In this document: positions 11,471-25,436 of the stretch, in pieces
Layout of the letters: the number at the start of each line of letters is the position of its first letter
Numbering within the stretch: position 1 is the stretch's first letter
NCBI GenBank assembly: GCA_032622095.1
Contig: CP136064.1
Span: 51,342,073-51,406,072, forward strand
DNA from: Siphonodentalium dalli
Lineage: Eukaryota > Mollusca > Scaphopoda > Gadilida > Siphonodentaliidae
Reading direction: 5' to 3'
DNA: 64,000 nucleotides
Notes under the pieces: generated by a model
The model's input: only the letters and a program-made list of their open reading frames with translations
What the model was told of the DNA's origin: nothing
The model's database searches: none
Translations under genes and position numbers: made by a program

Positions 11471-13769
11471 TAACTTCTCACAGCCTATAGAGTTTCATCT
11501 GCTATGTTGTCGTGTTACTGGTGGGACGCTGGATATCACTGTACTTTATATACATGTATATATATAGGAACAACCGACCTCCGCCCGGTAAGCAACTAAA
11601 ACCAGATACATGCACAATGCATGTTATTCCATTTTCGTGCATCACAAATAGGCGTTTATTGAGAAATCGGAGCCTGATTCATTACCACTATATACGGCAT
11701 ATGACCTTACGCCCAACGTACATGTACTTCAACGTCTGAGCTCTTACATGGGTGGGGGTCTATGCAGTTTTATAGAAAAAAAAACAATATTGTTATCACA
11801 CTAGCTTGGACGCACGAACGCCTAAAATTGTATTTGGGGTGAATTCACATGGTTGTTGATCTGGTATTTAGATAATCGTATTCTGTATTTGTATTGTATC
11901 TGTAATCAAGAATCTCAATGTAATGTATTTATAATAAAATACTCTGAAAATTGAAAGGTATTTTCCAATAACATTTTGAATACCTTTGATTAAATGTACA
12001 AGACGTGAGTTCTGTTCATCTTTTCGAAGCATGTCTTTATTATACCAATAAGGTAAATATTTTTTTTATATTGACTATCGGTTTTCGATAATTAAAGTGA
12101 ACACTTGAAATATCCCGCCTTTGGTCCATAAATCAAGGAGCAATATACACTTAGTTTTCGCATTAGTGGGATTTTCTAAAGAGAATCGCAGGCCGCGAAT
12201 GACGATATCGTAACTCGAGCAACCTTGCATTTAAAGATGAAAGTTTTAATGCACAGAGATCCCCCACTTGTCGGCTGTATAACTGCCACAAATCGTATTG
12301 TAAGATCATATGTCCGGATGAATTACAATTAATGCAACGCATGTGGTATTGCAATAAGATCCAGCATAGCTGTTAGGACGCCCCATCGACCCTTCGTATA
12401 CGGTGTTTATTCATAGCTGATTATGACGACAGTGACTGCTATTACACGCACATATTTATTATGCTGCTGCATCGAATTTTTCAAGGAATTGAATCGGATT
12501 AAGAATACCAATATCGGGAGCTATTTTATCGGAAAAGGCACATTATGGTAAAATGTAAGGGATATACATGTACCATCATTTCGACCATGAACAAAATTTG
12601 AGCATATATCTAGCAGATTGCCGTCAGCAAATGCGCATTAAAATTGTAATTGCATGAGTTGTTACAACGGTATTTCACTTGGAAGTCGATCCGCACTCAC
12701 AATACTATGGGATATACACTGAATGGAAACAAACGGTGTAATATCCAGTTTGCACCAAGCGACTAATTCCGTGTCTGCATACAGGCATGTATACATATTT
12801 TCCGAGTCCGCAAATTATCTCTTTTCGCGAGATTCTGATCAGTTTATTTCTCATAAACGATATATTCATGGTATGGAGAACATCCGCGAGATCCGGAACA
12901 CAAAATACATTTCTGTACACGTCAACATAACGTACAGTTTCTGTTGATTCAAACTTGCATCGTTATGGATTTATTTGTGTACTGTTTTTTTTTTAATGTT
13001 CTTTATATTCATATATAAAACACATAATTTTGAAAAATTTGAAATAATAATCGCTATGTGTGCCTTTATATATTCAACAAATAAAATACAACAAATAAAC
13101 TTTATTCAACTGAAACTTTATTCACACTGTGAAGATCATTGCCTACTTCAACTCATCGCACCACGCACACTCAATTACTGATGATCCCGGGGGACCTGCG
13201 CTCCTTAAAATCAACACCACCAATTTACCCAATACCCTGTGATTACGGGATTCAGCCCATCTTGAACTTTTAAAACGAATATTAATCTTTTTTGAAGCCA
13301 CTTATTTTCTCACTCCGTGGAAAATTGCTATAGGTAATTTAGCAGTGAAATCATCTTTAATAGTGAGAATGGGCGACGCATTTGTAAAGCACGTTGTATT
13401 ATGACCAATATAATTGGGGGTAATTTCGAAAGGAAAATGTCCATATGATGTTCGAATAATTGATAGCTCGACATCTGGTGTTATTCCGATGTATTGGTAG
13501 CTTTAATGGAATTAACGCGCATTTCACTAATTTTCTTTATGATTTGCTGACACGGATAAAAAAAAAATCACCTTTTAGTATTTCACAAGGTGTAGTTTAT
13601 AATGCTATTTTATGTTGTTGAGGGCGTCGTCCCATGGACAGTCATGTACGGTTTAATTTTTTTTTAGCGATTGAAGCTTATATATGGGAGTTAAATGGTT
13701 GGTTAATTGTTTCAATCAATATCTATATTTGCGAATGTCTTTCTGTCCGCGATATAAATTAACATGGGA
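11471..13769. other. Unassigned DNA
   Basis: ATAATAAAATACTCTG near 11930-11946 resembles a polyadenylation region but has no associated gene. No conserved frame. Confidence 0.4.
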
Positions 13770-15310
13770 CTATCTAGAGGGCACCAAAGGTGTCTATCAG
13801 AAGTAATTTCGTTTTACGAAGAAGATAATGGTGAGGTTAAAAATTCTAAAGTGACGAGTCTGCAGGGCCAGAAAAGTGGATGGGAAACAAAATCGATGAC
13901 ATTTTTGTCGCCGAGTCCCACCAAATTTATATAAAATCATCTGCATGATACGACGAGTCTTATGGTACGTTCATACACTGGCAAGTTTGCACGGTATGGT
14001 TTGCAGGCATTTTGTGGTAGGAAACGATATGGTGCCAGAATATGAACGGAAACAAGCATATAAAATGCAACTGTACCACAGCGAACTACGTGCGAAGTAA
14101 AATCTCTGCATGTACTTCCATCTGTAGCGATGCTACCGGAATTTGCCTGTAAAATAGCATGCAATTATCTCGATAGAATAAATCATACAGGTATTTGAAG
14201 GCAGATTACAGTAGCACCGTTACAAGTTGATCTACATAAATTTTACTTCTCATGTGAGTCATGTCGTTAGCTTTGGTAAAGATGCATGTTATGTGCATGT
14301 TTCCGTTCATATTCTGGCACCATGTTGTTTTCTATGACGAAATGCCCGCAAAACATACCGTGCAAACTTGCCAGCGTATGGACGTACCCTTATGATGTGG
14401 TTTAAAATGCCATTAAAGATGTGCAATTCGAATCAGGGACGGGAGAAGGAGAGGGCACGAAAATCAATAAATATATTATTTGTAGCCGATTTCCATTACA
14501 TTTACAGATATAATCATCTCCATGATACAATGATCTAATCGTGCATGTGGTTTAAAGACGACAAATATTTGGCCGTTCGAGTCAGGGATGGCGATGAGCA
14601 TGAAGAGTGGAAAAAGATGCGCCAACTGTACATGTATATATAACCATTTCCATGGATATGAGGAGTCTTGTGTGTGGTTAACATACGCCAATGTGGCGCA
14701 GTTCGAGTCAGGAATCGGGGTGTTAGAGGGGTATGCACCAAAATCGTTGAAAATATTTTTGTCGCCGATTTTAATCAAATTTATATAATCATGTACATGA
14801 TACGATTATGTAATCTAATCGAGAGGTTTAAAGACGCCAAATTGGTACCTTTTCAAATAAGGTATTGGGAGAGAAGGGGCCCAAAAATTCCACCAAATGT
14901 ATATATAGTCATTTCACATGTAGTCATATAGTACGAGGAAATTAATGGTGTGGTTTAAAGGAACCATTGTTTTCCTATTGAGTCAGGGAAGACGGAGCGG
15001 ATGGACACGGGAAGTGAATCAAGTATATTGTCGCCGATGTTCACCAAACTTGTGGGTCCATATAGGGGACAGGAATGGGGCCGGTGGCAGCAAGATTTCT
15101 TCCAAACTTAATAGATATAGAATTGTCCACGCTAGGACGAATTAATCATGTGGTTTTACAGTTTCAAGAGTCAGATTTTGTGGTCATGAGAGGGCACCAT
15201 ATATACTTATAGTGTGGTTCAAAGTTGGCAGATCGGTGCCGTTCATGGGAACCGCGTTGTTACCGAAATTTCCTTTAAATTTATATTAGTCATCCACACA
15301 ATACGAGGAA
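13770..15310. repeat. Old degenerate satellite array (150-190-bp monomers)
   Basis: Recurrent blocks appear in the same order: TGTGGTTTAAAGACGCC, GTTCGAGTCAGGGA, GGGCACGAAAATC, TTTTGTCGCCGATT and ACCAAATTTATATA then CATGATACGACGAG. At least seven diverged monomers are visible. A MITE (13963-14389) interrupts one of them. Chance open frames follow the repeat. Confidence 0.75.
13963..14389. mobile_element. Harbinger-like MITE nested in satellite DNA
   Basis: A 427-bp element with ~113-bp inverted termini (GGTACGTTCATACACTGG at left, CCAGCGTATGGACGTACC at right), flanked by TTA (13960-13962 and 14390-14392). A 3-bp TTA/TAA duplication is typical of PIF/Harbinger elements. Removing it would join the two flanks into a continuous satellite monomer. 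Confidence 0.75.
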
Positions 15311-15344
15311 CCTATTGGCATGGATTGAAGATGCCAAAGTGGCT

Positions 15345-15475
15345 ACCTCTGCGTTAGGGGTAGCACCCTCTGGGTTATGGGGTAGCGCCCCCTGGGTTAG
15401 GGGTAACGCCCTCTGGGTTAGGGGTAGCGCCATCTGGGTTAGGGGTAGCGCCCTCTGGGTTAGGGGTAGCGGCTG
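15345..15475. repeat. 21-bp minisatellite (GGGTTAGGGGTAGC unit)
   Basis: About six copies of GCGCCCTCTGGGTTAGGGGT with single changes follow directly after the satellite array. Both strands stay open through it because the unit is a multiple of three, giving low-complexity chance peptides. Confidence 0.92.
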
Positions 15476-17784
15476 GTTCGATTGGGACAAGGACCAGTCT
15501 AATGCGCGAAATTCGACAACAACTCTAAGTGTCTGCTCTACATGTATATATGGAATTAAAAGCACATTTTAATAACAGAGAGATTTTCGTCTCAAATTTG
15601 AAATAATTGCTTAGTGAATGAAAATTGCTATATGATTGTCATTGTTTCTTAGACTATCATGTCTGTTTATTTGCGCGCACTCAACGTCTCTTATTGAATA
15701 GACTGCATGGTTCATGGTTCCAAACTGCAACAACAATCTGAAAACGTATTAACGTAGTACAAACGGTATATTAGTGGCCACATAAGAACATTATATGCCA
15801 CTGAGTATACATTGCATTACATAAATGATTTGCCAGTATCCGTCTTCCTTGTCCCTGAAGTGGGCACTTATAGCTGTGAATAGAATTGATTTTAAAATTG
15901 ATAACAAAAAATATATGTAGTCGAATTTCAGTTAACCAATACAGGACACCACACATAGCGACTATGACGTCACCGCACGCCACCTATCGCCATGCACCCT
16001 GAGACCATCCAGGGAAGGGTATTGGGGGTCTCTCGATCATACCGCGAAGTATTCGAGGATAGGGCTACAGGCAACTGATCGGACCACCTAATTACTACCA
16101 CCATACACAGACGTGATGACGGTACCTCAAGTCACAAAACCGTACGTCGTGGTGCGAGACAGCATGCATAAGTATGACATCGAATGAGTATAATTACGTC
16201 GCGCTGTGGCTATGTCGTAAAGCGTGAGCTCGAGTTCAGCTGTATACTCAGCGTAATATGATAATAACGTACTAACGTTACGTTATTCGAAAACTTACCA
16301 AATCAAAGTCCAAATCACAGGCCCCTGGGGAAAACTACTAGATATTAATATATACTATAACAGTGACAAGGTTCACAAGTCCGATTTTGGGAAAAACACA
16401 CCATCTATATATATCTTATTCGTCATATGCACACATGTGGATTACAATTATATTTTCAGGAAAATTATTCGCGAAAGATATCATGAAATTTAGTTTTGAT
16501 AAGGAGTCAGTAATATACGCACCCAAGAGTCGATATCACGAATCTGGAAAGTAATAATGATCATGTAAATTGCATGTACATGTAGGTACCTTGAAAATAA
16601 TTTACTATATAATGCACAAAATGAACTCATTCTTAAACGAACACTTGTAAACGCTGATTCTTGGAGGTGGTCCGGTCGCGATTTAGAAACTACATGCAAT
16701 GTAGTGTACATACAGTTCATTATAAGATACTGGGGTCTATAACACATACTTTTTCGTGCATGTGGGGCTGGGTATTATTCACTTGTGTAGCTACCAAAAA
16801 GTAACTGGATACAACAGTTCGGTGAGCCCACCAACGAAAACTCAAGCGCCAAAAGCTGTTTGGGATGGGGAGGGCAAATAAAACCTTCTAATTAGCCATT
16901 TTCCGTCGATTTACGTGACACTATATTGACAGCGATGTGGCAGGTTTACGAGCGAGGTAATACGCCATTTGTGATTTTATGAAGGAATAGCCGCACACTA
17001 TCTATCAATCTAGTGACATTAGTCCAGAAATCAAACCAAGAAGATGACGCGGTCAGGAGGTGACCATCGCGATTTCTCTTTAAGTCCCTGATTTACGTGA
17101 CATGGTAAGTATTATATATGTAAGTGGAGTTGTATATGTGCTTTTGTGCGATCACCCATGAGTGTTCGCATGTCGAAAAGCTATCACCCGAGTCTATTTT
17201 ATGACACGTGGCTAACCAGTAAATAATAAAGTTGATAAAAAGTACTTTGACAAGCAGGTATGTGAATGTATCTCGCACGTCGAGCAGAAACGTATCCGAT
17301 AGCGTAACTATATGTATTTATTTTTGCTAACTCCACACCTGGCCAAGTGTGGTCCTACTTTTATGCTATGGCGTTGGTGGGTCCTGACTATTTATCTATG
17401 ATGTTGGTGGGGCAAAATGATGCTGTTAAGAAAACGTACCGTTACCGTCTATTTCCACGCCTTTGACGCGTTTAACTGATACAAGACGCTGCCATTATAT
17501 GCTAGGAGTATTTTATACACACATAAACACATAATTATAGCTGAAAATAGTTTAGTCCTAATGTATTTGAACACGGAGCGCCTTTCACGATCGGTATTGC
17601 TGTTAAAAAGTCACCTCCGTTAAAACCGCCATAAAAAGAAAGCATATTAAAATATAGACAAATCATAACACGAAGTTGCACCGGCCGTGCTGGTATAGAC
17701 CCATGGTGGCAAATTCGAACCGACAAAGTATGGGTGAAATATCTGCCTGGACAGGGAAAAACCCCCAACATTTCATATAAACAA
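15476..17784. other. Unassigned DNA
   Basis: No gene, long repeat or RNA recognised. Confidence 0.4.
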
Positions 17785-18400
17785 AGATAAATAACTGTAG
17801 AAGGTCACTTGAACACTCAAGTGATTGCCATCATAATATATCAAATTGCATTGATATCCGTCGACCGGTGGTGGAGATACGGACAAAAAACCAACAATTC
17901 CAAATCTACAAAGATGAATAACTATATATATATATAGAACGGAGAAAAAAAAGAAAATTGAGCACTCAATTGATTGCCCTCATAGCAGTGCACATCCCTA
18001 CCAAATTTCATCGAGATTCGTCAACGGATGGTGGAGACAATTTTTTTTTTCCCAGATAAACAAAGATGAATAACTCTAGAACGGAAAATCCGGAAAAAAA
18101 ACGATTGAACACTCCGTTGAATGCCATCATATATATAGTACTGAACATCCATACCAAATTTTATTGAGATTCGTCAACCGGTGGAGGAGATATCTGCTCG
18201 GACGGACAAACCCCCCCCCCACAACATTTCCAGATAAATAAAGATGAATAACTCTAAAATGGGAAATCCGGAAAAATCGATTGAACACTCCGTTGAATAC
18301 CATAGAGTAATGAACATCCATACCAAATTCCATTCAGATCCGTTTACTAGTGTTGAGATTTCTGCTCAGACGGACGGGCGGACTTTACATGGGGGGGGGG
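17785..18400. repeat. Tandem array, four ~165-bp monomers
   Basis: Each monomer runs AAAGATGAATAACTCTAGAA, then GAACACTC...TTGAATGCCAT, then CATACCAAATTTCAT and CGTCAACCGGTGGAGGAGAT. C- and G-runs (18211-18220, 18391-18407) separate or end the copies. Confidence 0.85.
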
Positions 18401-18407
18401 GGGGGGT
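18391..18407. repeat. Poly-G run
   Basis: About 16 consecutive G at the end of the 165-bp array. Confidence 0.9.
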
Positions 18408-20430
18408 GATTTCTCGGGGTGGTGGTGACCATGGGTCTAAAAACTAAAAAATTTAAAAACCAAGAAATGCAACCTTGTATCCTGCAATGTTTGTTCCTGA
18501 CCCCCTGAGTATGATATTTAAATGGACGTTGGGAAAATATCAGCTTCCAACTAATCCAACAAGAGTTAGTTTAATGTGCATACCAACATACATGCACATA
18601 TAAGGCAGTCACAAGACAGAAATGTGAACAAACTTCCGAGCCTTTGAATGGACAGGTTAACGATTGTCACTGTGTCCTTTAAGATTGAATGCCAAGTGTC
18701 CTCTTTCAACGAGGAACGGACACGCTCTGTTGTTCAGTTCGGGTTGTTGGGTATCTGTTCGACGACCCGACGTGAAGAAGTTTGTTCGAAGACACGCGCA
18801 GAAATAAAATGACATGCAAATATGTCGATGACCCGTAGACCTTTGAGACAGGCTTTCTCCATTTAGAAATGTTGAGGTTTTGAAAGGTGCGTCATATATG
18901 TCACTCATACATTTGAAGATTGTATTTATAAATTTCACGCTCAATCTGATTCAGTTTTCGCGGATGAAATTTTGTGTGATGATAGGCAGTTTGTTTTTTC
19001 TGCAGCCCGAACATTTTTATGCATTTAATTCAGTCCAATGACAATCGTCTCACCTCGTCGAATCACCCCCGAGGATATGGCATGATCGTTTCCGCTGTCC
19101 TTGCACCTTTCCGCTAACAAATTAGTATGTTCAGATAAAACAAACATGCATGCAGCATGGCGGATAGTAAACAGGTTTCGGACATCTCAATGCACCATTC
19201 CCATAGCAACCTTGTCAATTTAGATAAGAATTTGTTCACCCTCTTTACGAAGGAGAAAATGAACAACACCAGGTATATGTAGGAAATGATGATGCCGATG
19301 TAAGTGACCCCATTGTATATATGTACATATCCATGTTCTGCATTAATTTGCAGCGTTAACAATTAAAGCATACAAATGCATATATATTTATCTGGACAGT
19401 TGGATAGAAGTGGATTTATTATTGTGACGTTACTGACTGTCTCTCTTTCGATAAGCCGTATATATCACTGAAGAAAACAGTTAATCACAACGACTAAGAA
19501 ATGGTTATTCAAAACGACTAATTAGGTCATTAGACTACAATTGTGTAAGTCAAACTGACCAGGATTGAGTCATAATGACTAACTTTTCTTAGTCAGTGGG
19601 AAGTTGAAAATGTAATTTGATGTAAATGTTGTGCAAATAATTCCAATACTCAACCAGATGATATATTATCCAGAATCAGAGACCGAATTGAAAGGAGGAC
19701 AATCTTTTGATCAATTCTCTAAACCACAGATTCAAATACTGGTCTTTGGAAGTATAACACTATTTTGTGGTATAGTTATGTTTAACTGCATGCATGGTTC
19801 ATTATTCCGAGATGTCTCTGGTTTCTATGACATAATATGAATTGAAAATCTTGTTCTTTGTTCGAACAGAAGGGCTATATATGCTATAATTCTTCTTCCT
19901 TTCCACTGATGTATTAGCAAGCAAGCACACCAGAGGACAATATTTCCGAAAAGTTACATATGTAATAGCGGTGTTGTTCAAACGAACATGCCAGCTTACA
20001 ATAGACATCGAGGATTATGCGACTCCTGGTACCTAGTCGTCCCAACCACCCAAACGCTTAACCGGAATTAATATATTTCGAGCCGGCTATTATGCGTCTG
20101 ACGCAAACAATACTGTGATTTGAGAAGCCCTGGAAATTCAAGACGAGAATTGTCCACAGTTTCTAATTCTACTATTCAAATTTACGCAAGCGAGATAACG
20201 AGAGAATGTTGCCCGCAGGCTCGCACGTGGCCACCTCTGGTTTGGAGACAATACGCAATTGTTAGTTCGCGTACCACTCAAATCCCGTACCTGCTAATAA
20301 TGAGGAAATTCGTGTGTGAGCTGAGGGTATTACGTGAACAAGCATACGAAGAGACGTGGGAAAGAAAGTATCGAAAAATGTTTCGATTACCCCTGTGTCT
20401 TCGTATGCGAACTCAGTCAAATAAAGGTGC
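18408..20430. other. Unassigned DNA
   Basis: Frames at 18657-18944 and 20120-20434 reach about 100 codons without recognisable domains. A weak ACGACTAA repeat lies at 19485-19590. Confidence 0.4.
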
Positions 20431-20957
20431 TTAAAGATACGGGCGACGTTGGCGGTGGGTTTGCTGTTAAAATATTCACTTCTGTCAAAAACCGCACATA
20501 AACAGAAAGAATAGTAAAATATAGACATACCTTGTTCTTATGCCAATCAGAAATATGGCATAAACAGTATGTTATTGACAAATTTTCCCCTTTATTATGT
20601 AAACAAAAGCAAAAAAACGTTACGTTTCCTGGCTTTTGTTTAGATCCGGATATGGTAAACATAAAGCGCGTTATTTGTTACTGTTTCCTGATATGGAAAT
20701 ACTAAGAGCGTTTATATCATTTTTGTGTGATTAACCAATATAATTGCGCTGTGTTATGTCAACAGAAGCACAACTTCTGTAACACGAGCAGGCTCTTGTT
20801 TACGTACACCATTGTACGTCTTGACGACAATATACTATTTACGCATTGATTCTGTTTGGCATATGAACAAAACTATATATATTTTAATATTCCTTCTGTT
20901 GATGGCGATTTGAACAAATATGAATATTTCTGCAACGAACGCCGCCCGTGCCTTTAA
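20431..20957 (+). mobile_element. TTAA-ended MITE, copy 1
   Basis: Left end TTAAAGATACGGGCGAC, right end GCCGCCCGTGCCTTTAA, forming ~17-bp terminal inverted repeats. The bases TTAA at both ends fit a TTAA target duplication (piggyBac-like), though TTAA could also be part of the repeat. Landmarks are TCAAAAACCGC, ATGTAAACAAAAGC and AAAGAGCGTTTATATC-like blocks. No transposase. Confidence 0.75.
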
Positions 20958-21405
20958 GACAATATAGTTGATTGAGAAAATAACAGTTCTCTTGATTTCA
21001 TTAGTGCACAAATGCAAACAAACAACTATGCAAAAAAGAAGTGTTAATGTATGGAAACGAGGATCAGACAACAAGCCCGAGAGCTTATATGAAGTCTTCT
21101 CCCCTTTGGTTACATACCCCGTCTCCAATAACCGAGGGAGTGGTATAGTTAAGACGGAAGGGTTGGAAATAATGTTTTTTCAGATTTCATTATAGGATAG
21201 CCAGAACCATACATGACCAGGTTATGCATGGTCACAGTCCGACGTACACAATGAACATCTTGGGCCAGACTAGTTTTTGTTTCTTGATATTAGTTATATG
21301 CTCCCATACAATCATAGCTATATAGTGGTCTAATTTGGATTGCTCCTATATAAACCGTAATTTAAAACTGAAATCAAGCATGAAAAAAGAACAAGCGACA
21401 GAGGA

Positions 21406-21410
<5 letters not shown>

Positions 21411-21502
<92 letters not shown>

Positions 21503-21512
21503 GAGAGAGAGA
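21411..21512. repeat. (GA)n microsatellite
   Basis: About 100 bp of GA with one GATA interruption. The antisense open frame of Ser-Leu repeats is an artefact. Confidence 0.98.
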
Positions 21513-22194
21513 TACGTCTGGATACGAATAATTAGTCTTTATATCTTTCAGCTTATTTCGACAACATGAACACAACAGAAGGTCAGAAGCTAACATTTAT
21601 TCAACTTAAAGACACCTAATAATATTCGCTATTGAATTTGTCCCGGTATCGAAATAGATCAATAAATACTTCAACTACCTATCTACGATCGCAAAATATG
21701 TCACAGAGAGACACATTGGAATCATAAACAATACAACTTGAACACGATGTTTGTGTCCCATGCTAACAAAAACAACCATTTGCACGGCATGGAACAGAAA
21801 AGAGCGTTTAGTCTATACCTGATATGGTAGAAATAAAGAGCGTTTGTTTCACGTCCGTACGAAAAACAATTATTAAAACAGTTGGATAATGCCAAAAATA
21901 TTGTTTTTCCTACATGTATATCTGCAAATTCTTGTGATCCACCAAAGTTTGAATCTTTTTGGAGACAGTATTTCAGACGTGCGTATAAATATTCTGGTTT
22001 TCTGGTAGATCAGGGTGGATACACACATGCATGTAATTTCTGTATGTAAAATACATGTATTTTACATGGCCACACCAATAATTGACAACATTTGTCACCT
22101 GCGCTCAAGAGGTTCATTGTTAACAGGCTAGACAAGTGAGTAGTGATAAGCGAAGTAAAACTGTCTGCTGTCAGGACATTTAAGGCCAGTCAAA

Positions 22195-22440
22195 AACATG
22201 TCTTTTCTTACGGATGCGAAAATTAGTCTGGAAAATGCAGGCTTGATGTAGAACATTTGTACGTCGCTTGGCATCGAGTAATGGTTTTAATATTGGTTGA
22301 TCGAATGTAAATATAGGCACATATATAGGCATAATAACCTATTCGGTGCCCAACGTTTCATAGTACATGTAACCCTTCAACATGTCTTCTCTTACGGATG
22401 CAGGCTTGATATAGAACATTTTCGACCATGATGCTTGTTT
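22195..22440. repeat. Direct repeat pair
   Basis: CATGTCTTTTCTTACGGATG and GCAGGCTTGATGTAGAACAT at 22196-22257 recur with few changes at 22380-22421. A ~26-bp internal segment is missing in the second copy. Confidence 0.7.
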
Positions 22441-23388
22441 GGCGTGGGGTCTGGAAAGATTCAAATCGCCAAGGGACTTAGTTGAATGTATCGGTCGGAA
22501 TAATCAGGGCAAGAGGGTACAATATAATATGTTTTCCTTAAATAGCTCAGAGTTAGCCACCCCCGCCTGGTAGCTTTCGGGATCATATATATAACCCCAA
22601 GTTGGGGATGATATATAGCCCCTGCGTCGGGGAAATCCTGATCACCACTGATAGAAATATCAAGAGAGGACTGGTAATTATTTAAATAGTACGTCCACCA
22701 CGAACAATTATTTTAAGTGGCCTGGCGACTCGATCCAAGACAGCGGCCTCTCTGCATTCCGACTAAATTGGAACTCGAACTCAGTGCGGTCAACACGTCG
22801 GCAATGATTGGGTTGTCAGTGGACACATATTACATTGTCTGTATACGATCCATGTAAAACGCCAAATACACGATCATTACAGAGATTACATGCATGTGTG
22901 TATCCATCCTTACACTGAAAAAAAAAGTGTAATCTACTCCTCGAGATACAATCCTTATCTGTGTGAAAATGAAAATCACCAAGAACCACCAAAGAACATC
23001 GAATTGCAGGATTTTTTACTAGAAATTTAGTTTGACATGAGTGTTGACCAATACGTTCGATATTCGATATGCATGTTGAAGACACGGCCTATAATTATAT
23101 TTCTGATGTTTACTAGACATGCTGGGCAATGTGCATTAATACTAAAATATGAGTACTAAAATTATCTTAAATATTTGATATTTGAGACATTTTCATGATT
23201 CACAACTCATGTTCGTGTTATTGGACTTAAACTGGAGTATTTTATTTCTTCAACGTAAAACAGCCGAGCGTTACTGACATTATACGTATGTGGTGTGAGA
23301 AACAACAATGATTGATTTCTATACTCACAAAATGATTGGATCAAACTTTACTTTCTTTATTTCAGTGTAGGTCTAGTGTACTCCAATT

Positions 23389-23955
23389 TCAATAAATTCC
23401 CGGTAATAACAACGATCTAATATCGATAATATATAGAAAAATGAGTAATTTGAGTCGAAGACATATTCTGTAAATATTCAGGTTAACAGGTTATCTTAAA
23501 ACCAAAGTTGATACATTAATATCCATTTAATTTATGTCTCGAGTCATAAATTAAATTACGAATTTCCGTGTACAAGACGTAATCAAATTAATTGACGGAA
23601 AGTGGATTGGGCAACGTGTGGCACACATGATCGTGTAAAAAAACATTATATTGATACGTGGCGTAAACTCAAGCCACTCACTGACTATGGCTATACAATA
23701 ACTTAAATGGGTATATGGGACTAGTATGCATATAATATTCCATTTAGTTGATACATTTGTTTGAAAACTGAACAAAAATTACTCGACGACGATAGTTATA
23801 TTATCACATTCCGGCTAATATGCCATCCGTAATATTACTTCGTACTCAACAGACTTTCGAATAATGAAAATCTAGTTACCGGATTCTATAAGAAGCAGAG
23901 ACTATATAAACCAACAACAACAACAGTTGTAGGGTATCCCTTTAATATACAATAT
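23389..23955 (+). repeat. Unclassified dispersed repeat, copy 1
   Basis: Matches the region 56530-55665 in reverse orientation over most of its length. Shared words include AATTAATTTGATTACGTC-type, GATAACCTG-type, TATATTATCGATA and the ACCAACAACAACA block near 23910. It has no RT or transposase and its ends are unclear. Confidence 0.65.
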
Positions 23956-25094
23956 TGCTGGTATGGGTGATGTGGTATGAGATATATTTTGCCAGAATTG
24001 CGGGATGTCTGTGTCCCCTTTGTTGTAATATTAGCACAGCAGTGCCAATGACCGCAGTGTCCAGTCGTGGTAACAAAAACATTCACCATTCTGCCCAATA
24101 TTACTTTGTATACTCAAAATAATTGATTCAGCTTACTCATCATTTAAACAAAACTGACAGGCATTGTTGAAAATTAGTAACCACTTACAGCAAAGTATTC
24201 GATTCTCGACACGAACGTCCACAATGAGGAAATAATGAGAAATTGGAAGATGAGCTCGTGTGTCCAGTTGGACGGAGACCACAATGAACCATATATAAAG
24301 CATCAACTCAACTGGACAATGAAATGTTTCGGGGTTGTGTGTACTCGGTAATCTTATGTGATCGGTTGTTTGACAATCCTAATGCACCTTTGTTGTTCCG
24401 CATCGCTTGCTACAATTACTTTCACCGTCCGTATCACCGACTAACCTCGGCCATTCGCGTGCGAGTTCTTTGTCATACCGCGTGCCTGCTTAAACTATCC
24501 GTGACCAGCAATTTCGATTCTTCGATGGATTACATGTAAATTCAACCCCAAGCAATCTATATATGGTAGACCCCGTGAGAAAGCACTGATCAATACCAAC
24601 ACAAAGATCTTCTACATATGTGTTCCCATTATACGATACACTGATGTAGTCCCGAATCTGATATCACACTTGAAAAAATGTCTCGATTTTCGGCCGCTCT
24701 TCGTTTTCAATGGTGATATCACAGTCTCACTCAATCTAGACCATGATGTCATTACAACCAACTCGGTCTAGAGACTCGCGTGGACGGCGGAATACATGAT
24801 TTGTGATATCGCGCCAATGAAATTACTCACATAGAGCTATCGAAAAAGGCAATTGATATTCACACTTGTTCACACCCGCAGTGTTTGACTGCAGTCTCGC
24901 CTATTTATTGCAAACACGTTTTACGTTGCACTTGTTAACTGATCAACGTCGACAAAATTATCCATTGTACCCGTTGTGGGTCCAAAAACAGCTAATATGC
25001 GTAATTCATGATAGGGGAATGATCAGACAGAAATTGTGTACCAAATATAATTGTTTGCAAATAGATTAACATTTATTAATCCTTTCTCCTAACA
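23956..25094. other. Unassigned DNA
   Basis: No gene recognised; the 71-codon frame at 24324 has no motif. Confidence 0.4.
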
Positions 25095-25103
25095 TATACT
25101 TAC

Positions 25104-25427
25104 GCTGAAGGGGTCACTCTCACCAAAAAAAGTGCTGAAGGGTACACAGGATTTGAAAATGTGCTGACGGGTACACAGGGTTTGTGATCGCCACTAACAT
25201 CGTTACTTAAACTGTGTTTATGAAAGTCTGCTGCCCATTAGCAGATTGTTTTCAGTTCATTTTAATGTTCATTGGATCGTAAACAATTATTCTCTAACAG
25301 AAATCATGGCAGATACGAAAACTAAACGTCATTTAGAACGACATTTCAAACCCTGTGTACCCTTCAGCACATTTTCAAATCCTGTGTACCCTTCAGCACT
25401 AGTTTTGGTGAGAGTGACCCCTTCAGC
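25104..25427. mobile_element. Mutator-like MITE with 9-bp target duplication
   Basis: A 324-bp element with 81-bp terminal inverted repeats (78 of 81 match by my count) beginning GCTGAAGGGGTCACTCTCAC. It is bounded by the direct repeat TATACTTAC at 25095-25103 and 25428-25436. Long inverted repeats with a 9-bp duplication are the hallmark of Mutator-like elements. The ~160-bp core shows no transposase. Each terminus itself contains two direct copies of GGGTACACAGG. Confidence 0.85.
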
Positions 25428-25436
25428 TATACTTAC

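Larger units (their letters stand above)
20958..23388. other. Mostly unassigned DNA
   Basis: Outside the GA tract and the direct repeat pair at 22195, I see small GC hairpins (CCCCAAGTTGGGG at 22593-22605) and nothing coding. Confidence 0.4.

Noticed and set aside
15290-15572. Repetitive peptide on both strands
   Set aside because: A 21-bp minisatellite keeps all frames open. The GGGTTAGGGG word is not a run of telomere repeats.
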